64,000 nt of DNA. Source: Sediminibacterium sp. Its GTDB lineage: Bacteria > Bacteroidota > Bacteroidia > Chitinophagales > Chitinophagaceae. The number at the start of each line of letters is the position of its first letter. Position 1 is the stretch's first letter. The notes under the pieces are model-generated. The model worked only from the letters and a program-made list of their open reading frames with translations, was not told the DNA's origin and made no database searches. The stretch covers positions 496,001 through 560,000 of the forward strand of contig JAFWCB010000005.1 in the NCBI GenBank assembly GCA_017537025.1, given 5' to 3'. The translations under genes and the position numbers were made by a program. Shown piece by piece: positions 25,770-34,496 of the stretch.

Positions 25770-27590
25770 GTGCAGGATATTATACAATTGTTACCCGATA
25801 ATATTGCCAATCAAATAGCAGCCGGAGAAGTAATTCAACGACCCGCCAGTGCTGTAAAAGAATTATTAGAAAATGCGGTTGATGCCGGTGCTACCCGTAT
25901 TCAATTGATCATCAATGACGCCGGTAAGGCACTCGTTCAGGTAATTGATAATGGCAAAGGCATGAGTGAAACCGATGCCCGTATGGCATTTGAGCGCCAC
26001 GCTACCAGTAAAATCAGGGATATCGAAGATTTATTTCGTATTAAAACCATGGGTTTTAGAGGCGAAGCTTTAGCCTCTATTGCTGCCGTTGCGCAGGTAA
26101 CACTGAAAACGAGAAGAGCCGAAGATGAACTCGGAACGCATATCGATATAGAGAATAGCAGGGTGGTAAATCAGGAACCCTGTGCTGCTGAAGTTGGTAC
26201 CAATATCAGCATGAAGAATTTGTTCTTCAATGTGCCTGCAAGAAGAAATTTTTTGAAAAGCAATGCTGCTGAAATGAGGCATATTGTAGATGAATTTATT
26301 CGGGTAGCTATGGCTTTCCCTAGTATCTTTTTTTCGTTGAGTGCAAACGGACAGGAGCTATTTCATCTTGAAGCCGGTAATCATAAACAAAGGATTGTAC
26401 AAATATTAGGCAGCACCTATACCGCGAAGCTGGTACCTGTACATGAAAAAACAGATTATCTCACGATTTCAGGTTTTATCGGCAAGCCCGAAACTGCACG
26501 TAAAACAAGGGGTGATCAGTATTTTTTTGTAAATAATCGCTATATTAAAAGTGCCTATCTCAATCATGCTGTAAACGCTGCTTTTGATGGTATTATCCCG
26601 AATGATAGTTTTCCGGGCTATGTATTATATATAGATTTAGATCCCGCACAAATAGATATTAATGTGCATCCTACCAAACAAGAAATTAAGTTTGAGGATG
26701 AGAAAATAATTTATGCTTTTATTCAAGCTGCAGTAAAACATGCATTAGCGCAGTTTAGTATTGCTCCTTCATTAGATTTTTCTTTAAATGCTGATATACA
26801 GCAACTGGATGCAGTGAGTAAACCATTTACGAATGAGCAACAGCAGGCAACTATTTCTTCGGGTTTATACCAAACATTTTCCCGCAGTCATCAGGCACAT
26901 GCTATTGAACCTACCGAAAAAAGTGGCTTAGGAGATTGGAGGGCTTATTTTAAAGAATCGTCAATCGCCAATCGTCAATCTGAAGAGAAGCAAGTTCCAG
27001 ATTCCAGATTCCAGATTGAAGACTCCGGTAATTCATTTCTACAAATAAATAACACTTATATCTTAGTAAATCATTCACGTGGTTTTCTGGTTGTACATCA
27101 ACAATTAGCGCATGAAAGAGTGCTTTATGAAAAATTTAGCGCAGCCATGCATAACCAGCAAGCCGCAACACAGCAGTTATTATTTCCGGTTACGCTCGAG
27201 CTCGCAGCTCCCGATGCAGCACTGTTACAAGATATGTTATCCGATCTGATTCAAATAGGCTATTTGGTAGAGCCCTTTGGCACTAACAGTTTTGTAATAC
27301 AGGGCTGCCCGGCAGATGTAATTACGGGCAATGAAAAAAATACAATTGAATTATTAATAGAGCAATTCAAACATTTTAGCAGCGATGTAAAATATAGTAA
27401 GCGAGAAAAATTAGTTCGATGCATGGCGAGACAGCAATCTATTAAAGCCGGTCAATCACTAAGCGAAAAAGAAATGCAAAGTTTAGTAAATGATTTATTT
27501 GCATGCACTACTCCCAATATTTCACCCAATGGAAGTCCTACTTATATTGAGTTTAAAGAAGAGTATTTAGATCGAATGTTTGGAAAATGA
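25770..27590 (+). CDS. mutL: DNA mismatch repair protein MutL
   Basis: 606 residues from a GTG at 25770. The GHKL ATPase core is intact: ELLENAVDAGATRI, DNGKGM, RHATSKI and TMGFRGEALASIAAV within the first 100 residues, then the transducer domain to about 340. The C-terminal dimerisation domain begins near 425. There the usual endonuclease motif (DQHAxxExxxxE) reads HQQLAHERVLYE, and the late CPHGRPT-type motif reads SPNGSPT. Metal-binding residues therefore appear changed. The linker at about 397-419 is encoded by intergenic-type repeats. The gene overlaps the next one by four bases (ATGA) and is divergent from the peptidase. Confidence 0.95.
   Translation: MQDIIQLLPDNIANQIAAGEVIQRPASAVKELLENAVDAGATRIQLIINDAGKALVQVIDNGKGMSETDARMAFERHATSKIRDIEDLFRIKTMGFRGEALASIAAVAQVTLKTRRAEDELGTHIDIENSRVVNQEPCAAEVGTNISMKNLFFNVPARRNFLKSNAAEMRHIVDEFIRVAMAFPSIFFSLSANGQELFHLEAGNHKQRIVQILGSTYTAKLVPVHEKTDYLTISGFIGKPETARKTRGDQYFFVNNRYIKSAYLNHAVNAAFDGIIPNDSFPGYVLYIDLDPAQIDINVHPTKQEIKFEDEKIIYAFIQAAVKHALAQFSIAPSLDFSLNADIQQLDAVSKPFTNEQQQATISSGLYQTFSRSHQAHAIEPTEKSGLGDWRAYFKESSIANRQSEEKQVPDSRFQIEDSGNSFLQINNTYILVNHSRGFLVVHQQLAHERVLYEKFSAAMHNQQAATQQLLFPVTLELAAPDAALLQDMLSDLIQIGYLVEPFGTNSFVIQGCPADVITGNEKNTIELLIEQFKHFSSDVKYSKREKLVRCMARQQSIKAGQSLSEKEMQSLVNDLFACTTPNISPNGSPTYIEFKEEYLDRMFGK
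26959..27027. repeat. Intergenic-type repeat units inside the mutL linker
   Basis: CGTCAATCGCCAATCGTCAATC at 26959-26980 (22 bases, a CAATCGTC-like unit) and three ATTCCAG/ATTGAAG-like units at 26995-27027 lie in frame within mutL. The same unit type forms the gap repeat at 20742-20834. They encode a polar stretch of about 20 residues (NRQSEEKQVPDSRFQIED). Confidence 0.65.
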
Positions 27591-28792
27591 AAAAAATAGT
27601 ATCAAACCTCACTTTTTGGGTTTTACTCGCTATTGTGAGTGGTATATTATTAGGGCATTTAGCTCCTGCTACCGGTGTGGCTATGCAGCCCTTGGGTAAA
27701 TATTTTATCGATATCATAAAGCTCTTTATTAACCCTATCATTTTTCTTACCATCGTAACCGGAATATGTGGTATGGATAGTTTGAAAAGAGTGGGCCGTG
27801 TAGGCGGTAAAGCGCTTATTTATTTTGAAGTTATTACTACGCTTGCCTTATTGATTGGTATTGTGGTAGCGCATTTTATACAACCCGGTTCTGGGGTTGA
27901 TACTTCAGGTGTTGGCAATGCAGATATTTCAAAGTATAAGGGTAATGTATCCATTTCCTGGATGGCCTTCTTTAAAGAAAATATAACGATTCAGATTTTA
28001 TTGCTTTCGATTATAGTGGGAATAATATTGAGCAAGTTATCGACTAAAGAAGTTTTTTTAAACCCTATCCAAATAGCTTCCAAGTATGTTTTTACGGCCT
28101 TACATTGGGTAATGAAAGCCGCACCTATCGGCGCGTTTGGAGGAATGGCATTTACCATTGGTAAGTATGGATTAGCTACCCTTATTCCATTGGCTAAACT
28201 CATGCTCTGTGTGTATATTACCATGGGGGTTTTTGTTTTTGCTGTGTTGGGTTCCGTAATGCGTTATTATAAGATTTCGATACTCCGCTTTTTGAATTAT
28301 ATCAAAAATGAACTGCTTATAGTACTGGGCACTTCTTCTTCCGAAGCTGCCCTACCTTCCTTAATGGAAAAATTAGAAACTATGGGTTGCCATAAATCGG
28401 TAGTAGGCTTAGTGGTACCAACCGGTTATTCTTTTAATCTCGATGGTACTTCTATTTATTTATCGATGGCTGTTTTATTTTTAGCACAGGTATTTAATAT
28501 TGAATTAAGTACCCAGCAAATACTCACCATTATTGGTGTACTCATGATTACCTCAAAAGGTGCCGCAGGTGTTACCGGTAGTGGTTTTGTAATATTGGCA
28601 TCTACCTTAAGTGCCGTAAAAGTAATTCCGATAGAAGGTTTAGCCTTATTATTAGGTGTAGATCGGTTTATGTCAGAGGCTCGTGCCATCACCAATTTTA
28701 TTGGTAATGGAGTAGCTACCGTTTTTTTATCTAACAATGAGAAAATGTTCGATAAAGAAAAAATGAATCAGGCTTTTAATTACCCTCAATAA
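27587..28792 (+). CDS. Dicarboxylate/amino acid:cation symporter (DAACS family)
   Basis: 401 residues with about eight hydrophobic segments and two re-entrant loops. The diagnostic motifs are the serine-rich loop TSSSEAALPSLM at about 248-259 and PTGYSFNLDGTSIYLSMA at about 278-295, shared by GltP, GltT and DctA carriers. They bring glutamate, aspartate or C4-dicarboxylates into the cell with sodium ions or protons. The sequence alone does not decide the substrate. It overlaps mutL by four bases (ATGA), so the two are co-transcribed although unrelated in role. Its 3' end overlaps the convergent peptidase gene by 17 bases. Confidence 0.92.
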   Translation: MKKIVSNLTFWVLLAIVSGILLGHLAPATGVAMQPLGKYFIDIIKLFINPIIFLTIVTGICGMDSLKRVGRVGGKALIYFEVITTLALLIGIVVAHFIQPGSGVDTSGVGNADISKYKGNVSISWMAFFKENITIQILLLSIIVGIILSKLSTKEVFLNPIQIASKYVFTALHWVMKAAPIGAFGGMAFTIGKYGLATLIPLAKLMLCVYITMGVFVFAVLGSVMRYYKISILRFLNYIKNELLIVLGTSSSEAALPSLMEKLETMGCHKSVVGLVVPTGYSFNLDGTSIYLSMAVLFLAQVFNIELSTQQILTIIGVLMITSKGAAGVTGSGFVILASTLSAVKVIPIEGLALLLGVDRFMSEARAITNFIGNGVATVFLSNNEKMFDKEKMNQAFNYPQ

Positions 28793-30197
28793 TTCCTGTA
28801 ATCAGTTGTTCAATCGCTCTTCGGATATTACCAGCACTGGTTTGATGTGCATTTACCATTACCGAGAAAATAAGTTGCTTACCGCTTTTTGTAAATAAGT
28901 ACCCGCTTAAAGCAACCGTATTACTTAATGTACCGGTTTTAGCAAAAATTTTGCCGTTATAGTTTTTGTATAAACCTGCCAATGTACCTTCATTACCCGA
29001 AGCAAAAATGGCTTTTACCCGATTCCATCCTGCGGTTTGTTGTATTTGGTTTAGCAACCAAACAATAGAACGCGGCGTCATCATATTATACCTACTCAAA
29101 CCACTGCCATCTACCCAACGAGGCTTATCGGGTATAGCTGCTAAATCCGATTTTAAAAGGGTGTCAATGGTTCGGGTATCATCGAGCCAGCCATGTATTT
29201 GATAGCCGCTCATTAATAGGGTTTGTTCTGCAAAAAAGTTATCACTTCTGTGCATCATCACGCTCAGCAAACTATCTGTAGGTTGTGAATATAATTTTTT
29301 CCAATCGCTTCTTTCCTTATCTAAACTGCTGGCAACATGTAATATCCTATTCAAGGTATCTTCCAATAAAGGAATACTCAAGGTAGACCATTCTTTTTCA
29401 TGTGTAAAAGGGATATAAGCATTGGTAACCCGTTGATTTGATTTTACAGCTTCAAACTGATTTGTTTTCCAATCACGTGTAATATCGAATTTGCCATCAC
29501 TGATATCAGAAAAAATAGTGAGGGAGTCTTTAAATGCTTTAGGTACTACTTTAATCGCATTCCCTTTCTTCGTAAACTGAACCAAATTTCCATAAATCGG
29601 CATAGGCGAACGTTCCGGCGCATAATCACCATCATAATCGTTCCAAGCCCATCCATTGCCAAAGGGTTGTGCCTTCCATTGAGGGTTGACAAAAGTAATA
29701 GCCGTTGCATTTTTCAACAAGAAGTCATACGCTCGCTGATTTTTAAAATCAGGATGAAGAAAGGTAGGATCACCGGTGAACCTTACAGTATATTCGTCAT
29801 CATCCTGTAAATACTCCAAAGCTAGAATACTATCGGGTAAATGCTTTAAAGCAGCATAACAGGTAAATATTTTAGTATTACTGGCAGGTGTAAAATATTT
29901 ATCATCCTGATAACTATATACTATCTTTTTTTCTTGCAGATCGTATACCTGAATACCGATATGAGCGGGTTTGAACTCGGGCTTATCGAAAATTGCTGTT
30001 TGCGCAATAGCGGCTATTCCTGTTGGAGCTGTGGTTGCTATTTTCTTTTGAACAGAACAAGAGGGTAGGGTAAATAAGTAAACTAAGTAAATAAGTGTCA
30101 GGCTGAGCTTGTCGAAGTCTAAACTAAGTAACTTGTTTTGTGTAACTAGCTTTTTAACTGCGTTCCACTGCGCGAAGCCATCTTTCAGGTATATCAT
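28776..30197 (-). CDS. dacB: D-alanyl-D-alanine carboxypeptidase/endopeptidase (PBP4, S13 family)
   Basis: 473 residues. The penicillin-binding motifs are present: PASNTK (Ser106, Lys109), GSGLSRYN and FAKTGTLSN. The enzyme trims or cuts peptidoglycan cross-links in the periplasm. The N-terminus is odd. The only usable start is the ATG at 30197, which overlaps the upstream gene by 44 bases. The hydrophobic core of the signal (LSLTLIYLVYLFTLPSC) is encoded by two phrase-like repeats at 30071-30132. Cys47 in LPSC could be a lipoprotein cysteine. The protein therefore seems to have acquired its export signal, or a replacement for it, from repeat DNA. Confidence 0.9.
   Translation of the reverse strand: MIYLKDGFAQWNAVKKLVTQNKLLSLDFDKLSLTLIYLVYLFTLPSCSVQKKIATTAPTGIAAIAQTAIFDKPEFKPAHIGIQVYDLQEKKIVYSYQDDKYFTPASNTKIFTCYAALKHLPDSILALEYLQDDDEYTVRFTGDPTFLHPDFKNQRAYDFLLKNATAITFVNPQWKAQPFGNGWAWNDYDGDYAPERSPMPIYGNLVQFTKKGNAIKVVPKAFKDSLTIFSDISDGKFDITRDWKTNQFEAVKSNQRVTNAYIPFTHEKEWSTLSIPLLEDTLNRILHVASSLDKERSDWKKLYSQPTDSLLSVMMHRSDNFFAEQTLLMSGYQIHGWLDDTRTIDTLLKSDLAAIPDKPRWVDGSGLSRYNMMTPRSIVWLLNQIQQTAGWNRVKAIFASGNEGTLAGLYKNYNGKIFAKTGTLSNTVALSGYLFTKSGKQLIFSVMVNAHQTSAGNIRRAIEQLITGIIEGN
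30071..30132. repeat. Repeat pair coding for the dacB signal sequence
   Basis: TAAATAAGTAAACTAAGTAA-like units (30071-30094) flank a GTCAGGCTGAGCTTGTCGAA unit (30096-30119). Read on the minus strand they encode DFDKLSLTLIYLVYLFT. The same two unit families occur at 45567-45595, 49815-49870 and 50631-50663. Confidence 0.75.
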
Positions 30198-31284
30198 TAT
30201 TACAAGCGGTTATATAATCTTTATAGCTGCAAGCTACGTATTTACCGTCGTGTAATTGCATCCACCATCTACCTGTTTTTTTACTTTGTAAGAATGCTGT
30301 TTCTACTTCTGCGAATGCCATCGTAAATTCATTAAATGCCTGTTTATTATCTATAGAGGCTTCCTGTTTCCCTTTTTGTATACCATCCAATACATACCAC
30401 AGCATGTGTGCCTGTTGTTTTGCAGTAAGGTTATGCTGATCTTGTTTTGGAAGATATCCATATAAACCTATTGTTTGGCATTGCGCACTCATACCAGCAT
30501 ACTGCATAAGCGTACAGGCCTCTTCTCCGTTAAAACCATTAGGGGTAATTATATTAGCCGGTGCATGTGCATGTTGTATAGCCGCTATATCAAAACTAAA
30601 CATATCACAATTGCGGATAGGGGGCTCCATTTCTTCAATAGCTTCTTTTACCTTTCCAACTCTATAACAATCGAAGCCTAATTTATCGATTGTTTCGAGC
30701 ATATGCGGATGCATAAAATAACTTTGAAAACCAATATGGGTATAATGTTTGAGATGATTGGGCATACCCGTAAACATATCTACTAAAAATTGATCTGCCA
30801 GATGCACATTTTCCATATCCAAATCAATTTTTGCATCTACTACAACAGCATCAATAATTTTATTGAGCCTCCCATAAGCCTCATATTGGGGAGTGGTTAT
30901 ATCATGCGCTCCCCCTAATATCAAAACTTTCTTTCCCGCTTCTATCAATTCGCTTACCACTAATCTTACCGCAGCATAGCTATCATTCAATGTGGCCCCG
31001 GTTTTGATATTACCTAAATCGGCAACTATAACCTCTGTATGCCAATAAAACAAACTATAAAACTCCTTCCGAACCTCATCCGCTCCCGCTTGCTTATCAT
31101 ATTGAATACCCATTCCACGCATTTCATTACAACCTACTATCACCAAATCGGCATGGTCGATATCTGGTAAGGCATCTTCATAAACCTGTACATGTTTTCC
31201 TAATTGCGTGTCTTTAAAACCCTCATCATTAGAAAGGGCCGCCGTATTGATAGGTTCCAAAAAGTCTATTATAGATTCGAGCAT
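30154..31284 (-). CDS. Formimidoylglutamase/arginase-family protein, metal site altered
   Basis: 376 residues with a ureohydrolase fold. ILGGAHDITT corresponds to the GGDHS region, VVDAKIDLDM to the DAHxD region and MFSFDIAAIQ to SFDxDxxDP. Compared with arginases, the second His (DAHxD) is Lys and the second Asp of the last motif is Ala, so at least two of six manganese ligands are missing. Bacteroidota often carry such proteins annotated as formimidoylglutamase (histidine breakdown). Here they may have another activity or none. No hut genes are nearby. The 3' end overlaps dacB by 44 bases. Confidence 0.8.
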   Translation of the reverse strand: MLESIIDFLEPINTAALSNDEGFKDTQLGKHVQVYEDALPDIDHADLVIVGCNEMRGMGIQYDKQAGADEVRKEFYSLFYWHTEVIVADLGNIKTGATLNDSYAAVRLVVSELIEAGKKVLILGGAHDITTPQYEAYGRLNKIIDAVVVDAKIDLDMENVHLADQFLVDMFTGMPNHLKHYTHIGFQSYFMHPHMLETIDKLGFDCYRVGKVKEAIEEMEPPIRNCDMFSFDIAAIQHAHAPANIITPNGFNGEEACTLMQYAGMSAQCQTIGLYGYLPKQDQHNLTAKQQAHMLWYVLDGIQKGKQEASIDNKQAFNEFTMAFAEVETAFLQSKKTGRWWMQLHDGKYVACSYKDYITACNNDIPERWLRAVERS

Positions 31285-31336
31285 AAGCGTGGTTATGCTG
31301 ATAGAACGAAAAAAGTGCCATGAGTATTATATATAA

Positions 31337-31431
31337 AGTCGGAAAGTCAGGAAGACCGTAAGTCAGTTGGAAAACCAGATGTAAATAAGATCGGACTTGC
31401 TTATGGTCTCTCGGACTTCCGGACTATTGAC
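31337..31431. repeat. AGTCGGAAAGTC-type inverted repeat
   Basis: AGTCGGAAAGTCAGGAAGAC-like units (31337-31370) reappear inverted at 31389-31431. The two arms can pair over about 30 bases with mismatches. The element separates the response-regulator gene from the arginase-family gene, and its right arm covers the response regulator stop codon (Ser-Gln-stop). Confidence 0.65.
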
Positions 31432-32128
31432 TCACAAACCGATACCCCACCCCCCTCACGGAATGGAAATAGCGTGGGTTACGGCTATCTTTCTCAAAAT
31501 ATTTTCGGAAACTCAGAATAAAATTATCGATGGTGCGTGTAGTAGGATATACATTATAACCCCAAACTACTTGTAATATTTTTTCACGGGTTACCACTTC
31601 TCCCTTGTTTTCAATCAACAATTTTAATAATAAAGCTTCTTTTTTACTCAGTTGAATGGTTTGCTTATTCCAGGTAATAGCATCCTGTGCTTTAAAATTG
31701 ATGATATTATCACCAAAAGTATATTGATCACCTACCGCTTCTTTTACTTGAATCTTTTTATTTTTTTCAATTAGTTTTTCTACCCGTATCAACAATTCTT
31801 CCAAATCAAATGGTTTAGTGAGATAATCGTCTGCCCCTTTGCGTAAACCCAACACCTTATCGGCCGGGCTATTCTTCGCGCTTAGCATTAAAACCGGCAC
31901 ATCGTTATTATGAATACGCAGGTTTTCGGTAATACTGATACCATCTAATTCCGGTAGCATGATATCCATAATGATTAAATCAAAATAGGCTTCTGTTATT
32001 TTCTTTAAAGCATCATTCCCATCATAGGCAGAAGTTACTGTATAGCCTTCTAACTCTAAATTGAGTTTTAAGGCTTCATGCAAGTGTTGCTCATCTTCCA
32101 CCAATAAAACAGATGCTCTGTTGTTCAT
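31424..32128 (-). CDS. Two-component response regulator, OmpR/PhoB family
   Basis: 234 residues from the ATG at 32128. An in-frame start eight codons earlier would overlap the kinase and put residues before the usual VLLVEDE beginning. The receiver domain has acidic residues near 11-12, phospho-acceptor Asp55 (LIIMDIMLPELDG) and Lys in YLTKPFD. The winged-helix DNA-binding domain at about 135-234 ends in RGVGYRF. The gene starts one base after the histidine kinase stop, so the pair is translationally linked and is surely cognate. The signal is not known. Confidence 0.95.
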   Translation of the reverse strand: MNNRASVLLVEDEQHLHEALKLNLELEGYTVTSAYDGNDALKKITEAYFDLIIMDIMLPELDGISITENLRIHNNDVPVLMLSAKNSPADKVLGLRKGADDYLTKPFDLEELLIRVEKLIEKNKKIQVKEAVGDQYTFGDNIINFKAQDAITWNKQTIQLSKKEALLLKLLIENKGEVVTREKILQVVWGYNVYPTTRTIDNFILSFRKYFEKDSRNPRYFHSVRGVGYRFVSQ

Positions 32129-32129
32129 A

Positions 32130-33104
32130 TTATGTATTAAAAGCAACCGCAAAAATACTTCCTTGCGGGTGATTATCCGTCACACTAATATTAGCATTAT
32201 GTGCCAACGCAATTTTTTTACATAGGTATAATCCTAACCCTGTACCCTGCGCCTTACGGGTATTTTCATTACCACTTCGATAAAATTTACTAAAAACTAA
32301 TTTTTTTTCTGAGTCAGGCACTCCTGCTCCATTATCTTTTATCTGCAATATGATTTGTCGGTTTTTCTGAAATAATAAAACACTAATGGCCGATTCTTTA
32401 CTAGTATATTTTAAAGCATTATCCAGTAAGTTATTCAAGAGCATTTGCAATAAAAAAGTATCTCCATTAATATGTAAGTCTTGTTCTATTTCGTCTTCCA
32501 AGATCCTATCAGGAAAACGATTTTTATATTCGTCGATTGTAGTTTCGGTAAGTTCTGTGAAATCAACTTCTTGTGAAGTGAGTTGGTATCCACCCGATTC
32601 GAGCTGAGAAGTAAATAAAATATTATTACATAAACTATTCAACCGCCTGGCTTCTTGCAGGGTATTACTAATGAGTTTCTGCTGCTTATCTTCTTCTAAT
32701 TTCCTTTTTTGAAGGGTTTCTAAATTAAGCTGGGTAATAGCAATGGGGGTTTTAAGTTCATGCGTAACAGCCATCATAAAATTCTGCTGCTGTTGCGATA
32801 GTTTTAATTGTCTGCGCGTAGCGCGAAAAACAAAAACAGCACCAATAATTATCAATGCTAAAAAAGTAACACCCTCTCCCACATATTGTGCGGTTTTTCG
32901 TTTTCTAGCTTCTTCAATAGTGAGTATTTTTTGATAGTACTTGGGATCATCTTTAATTAATTCGTTCACCCTAATATTAGTAATAGCGGTATTTTGTTTT
33001 TCTAAAGCAATGTACCACCAAGCTAATGCAGCGATCATATACGTTAGCAATACCCAATAAACCAAGGTAACAAAAGCGAGTTTAGGATTTTTAATCCTGT
33101 TCAT
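32130..33104 (-). CDS. Sensor histidine kinase
   Basis: 324 residues. Two membrane segments (about 10-32 and 76-95) enclose a small periplasmic part of some 43 residues, too short for a known sensor fold. The DHp domain has His115 (VTHELKTPIA). The ATPase domain shows LLNNLLDNALKYT (N box), DNGAGVP (G1) and GTGLGLYL (G2). It overlaps gldH by four bases (ATGA) and is followed by its response regulator. The tiny sensor domain suggests that it senses membrane state or works through a partner, possibly the co-transcribed GldH; that is an inference. Confidence 0.95.
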   Translation of the reverse strand: MNRIKNPKLAFVTLVYWVLLTYMIAALAWWYIALEKQNTAITNIRVNELIKDDPKYYQKILTIEEARKRKTAQYVGEGVTFLALIIIGAVFVFRATRRQLKLSQQQQNFMMAVTHELKTPIAITQLNLETLQKRKLEEDKQQKLISNTLQEARRLNSLCNNILFTSQLESGGYQLTSQEVDFTELTETTIDEYKNRFPDRILEDEIEQDLHINGDTFLLQMLLNNLLDNALKYTSKESAISVLLFQKNRQIILQIKDNGAGVPDSEKKLVFSKFYRSGNENTRKAQGTGLGLYLCKKIALAHNANISVTDNHPQGSIFAVAFNT

Positions 33105-33571
33105 GATACTACTTTTTCAATACGAATACCGGTATTCAAAATAGCAGGTAATGGATCTTCACGCATTATTTGTTTGAGTTTGAAAGTGTATTTCCCCGCT
33201 TTCAACTTCTGTGGACTTTTAGTAATTCTTATTCTATGGTCGAATATATCATCCATTCCGGCTCCCAGCCAACCCTTCTTATTATCGGCTAACAAGAGAT
33301 TGAGGCTTTGTGTTTTAGCTGTATCACCGGGCGATTGCGTTGTAATTTCTACCCATAAATTATTGTATCGATAAGCATCTTCATGCCTTACCGCTATATA
33401 AATATTATATAATGCTGCTGTATCCTTTATCGTAAAATCAAAACTTGGCTGTATCGTGGATTGCCAGGCGTGTTGTTTAAAAAAATATTGCTTTTCAAAT
33501 ACCCCAATATCAGAACAGGCATTTACAAAAAATAATACCCCCAATAACAAAGCAAAAAATTTTGTTTTCAT
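33101..33571 (-). CDS. gldH: Gliding motility lipoprotein GldH
   Basis: 156 residues from the ATG at 33571; a TTG two codons earlier is less likely. Signal peptide MKTKFFALLLGVLFFVNAC with lipid-attachment Cys19. The mature protein matches GldH in length and in phrases such as YNIYIAVRHEDAYRYNNLW and KAGKYTFKLKQIMREDPL. GldH is a cell-envelope lipoprotein needed for gliding in Flavobacterium, and it is widespread in Bacteroidota even where gliding is not obvious. It is embedded in a yicC-gldH-kinase-regulator operon. Family assignment by eye is good; motility in this organism is not shown. Confidence 0.88.
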   Translation of the reverse strand: MKTKFFALLLGVLFFVNACSDIGVFEKQYFFKQHAWQSTIQPSFDFTIKDTAALYNIYIAVRHEDAYRYNNLWVEITTQSPGDTAKTQSLNLLLADNKKGWLGAGMDDIFDHRIRITKSPQKLKAGKYTFKLKQIMREDPLPAILNTGIRIEKVVS

Positions 33572-33577
33572 GAACAA

Positions 33578-34453
33578 TTACAACACATTTAAAATTTGTT
33601 CTTTGGCTTTTTCCAATTCATCTTTCATTAATACCACCGCTTTCTGTATCACAGCATCATACGCTTTTGATCCGGTAGTATTAATTTCCCTGCCAAACTC
33701 CTGCAAAATAAAAGATAGTTTTTTTCCTTTGGATGTTTCTTTTTCGTTTAAAATTGATCGAAAATAAGCACAGTGATTATTTAAACGTACCTGCTCTTCA
33801 CTAATATCAATTTTCTCGATATAATAAATCAGTTCCTGTTCTAATCTATTGGGATCATAATTTTCTTTGCCAACATTTTCTTCCAGTACTTTCTTCAACC
33901 CTTCTTTTATTTTTGCCCTTCTATTGGGTTCTAGCTCGGCAATAATTTTTTGTTGTGCTTCAATATTGGATAATCGTGTGAGCAGATCCTGTTCAATAGA
34001 TTTTCCTTCTTCCAACCTATGTTTATTTATTTGTGCAATAGCTTCTTTTAGCAAAGCTTCTGTTTGGCTCCATTCCTCTTCGGTAAGCATTTCGTTAGAA
34101 GGGGTAATTACATCGGGCAATTTTAATAGAGTGCTTAAAATATCTCCTTTGTCAAGTCCTAATGAATCAGCCAGGTCTGATACCGGTTGATAATAAGCTT
34201 TTGCCAGATCGGTATTAATTGTTACCGGTTTATTGGCGCCATTTAATTTAATGTTGATATTACATTCTACACTACCTCTCAGTAAACCTTCATTCAGGTT
34301 ATTTCTGATTTCAAACTCAAAGGGTTTTAATAAGGCCGGAATATTTAATCGAAGATCAAATTGTTTGCCATTAAGGGATCTGATTTCAATTAAAAATTGT
34401 TTGCCGCCGATCATTTGCTCAGCCCTTCCATAACCCGTCATCGAATGAAGCAT
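33578..34453 (-). CDS. yicC: YicC/YloC-family endoribonuclease
   Basis: 291 residues. The opening MLHSMTGYGRAE and the C-terminal EFGREINTTGSKAYD are signatures of the YicC/YloC family, which covers an N-terminal domain to about 155 and a DUF1732 domain at the end. Members cut RNA and in E. coli help degrade the small RNA RyhB. The middle is helical with many Glu and Lys. It is the first gene of the minus-strand operon with gldH, which begins six bases after its stop. All conserved parts are present at normal length. Confidence 0.93.
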   Translation of the reverse strand: MLHSMTGYGRAEQMIGGKQFLIEIRSLNGKQFDLRLNIPALLKPFEFEIRNNLNEGLLRGSVECNINIKLNGANKPVTINTDLAKAYYQPVSDLADSLGLDKGDILSTLLKLPDVITPSNEMLTEEEWSQTEALLKEAIAQINKHRLEEGKSIEQDLLTRLSNIEAQQKIIAELEPNRRAKIKEGLKKVLEENVGKENYDPNRLEQELIYYIEKIDISEEQVRLNNHCAYFRSILNEKETSKGKKLSFILQEFGREINTTGSKAYDAVIQKAVVLMKDELEKAKEQILNVL

Positions 34454-34496
34454 GTAATACTATTTTGGTAAAAGTAGGTTAAGCCATTGATATCTG

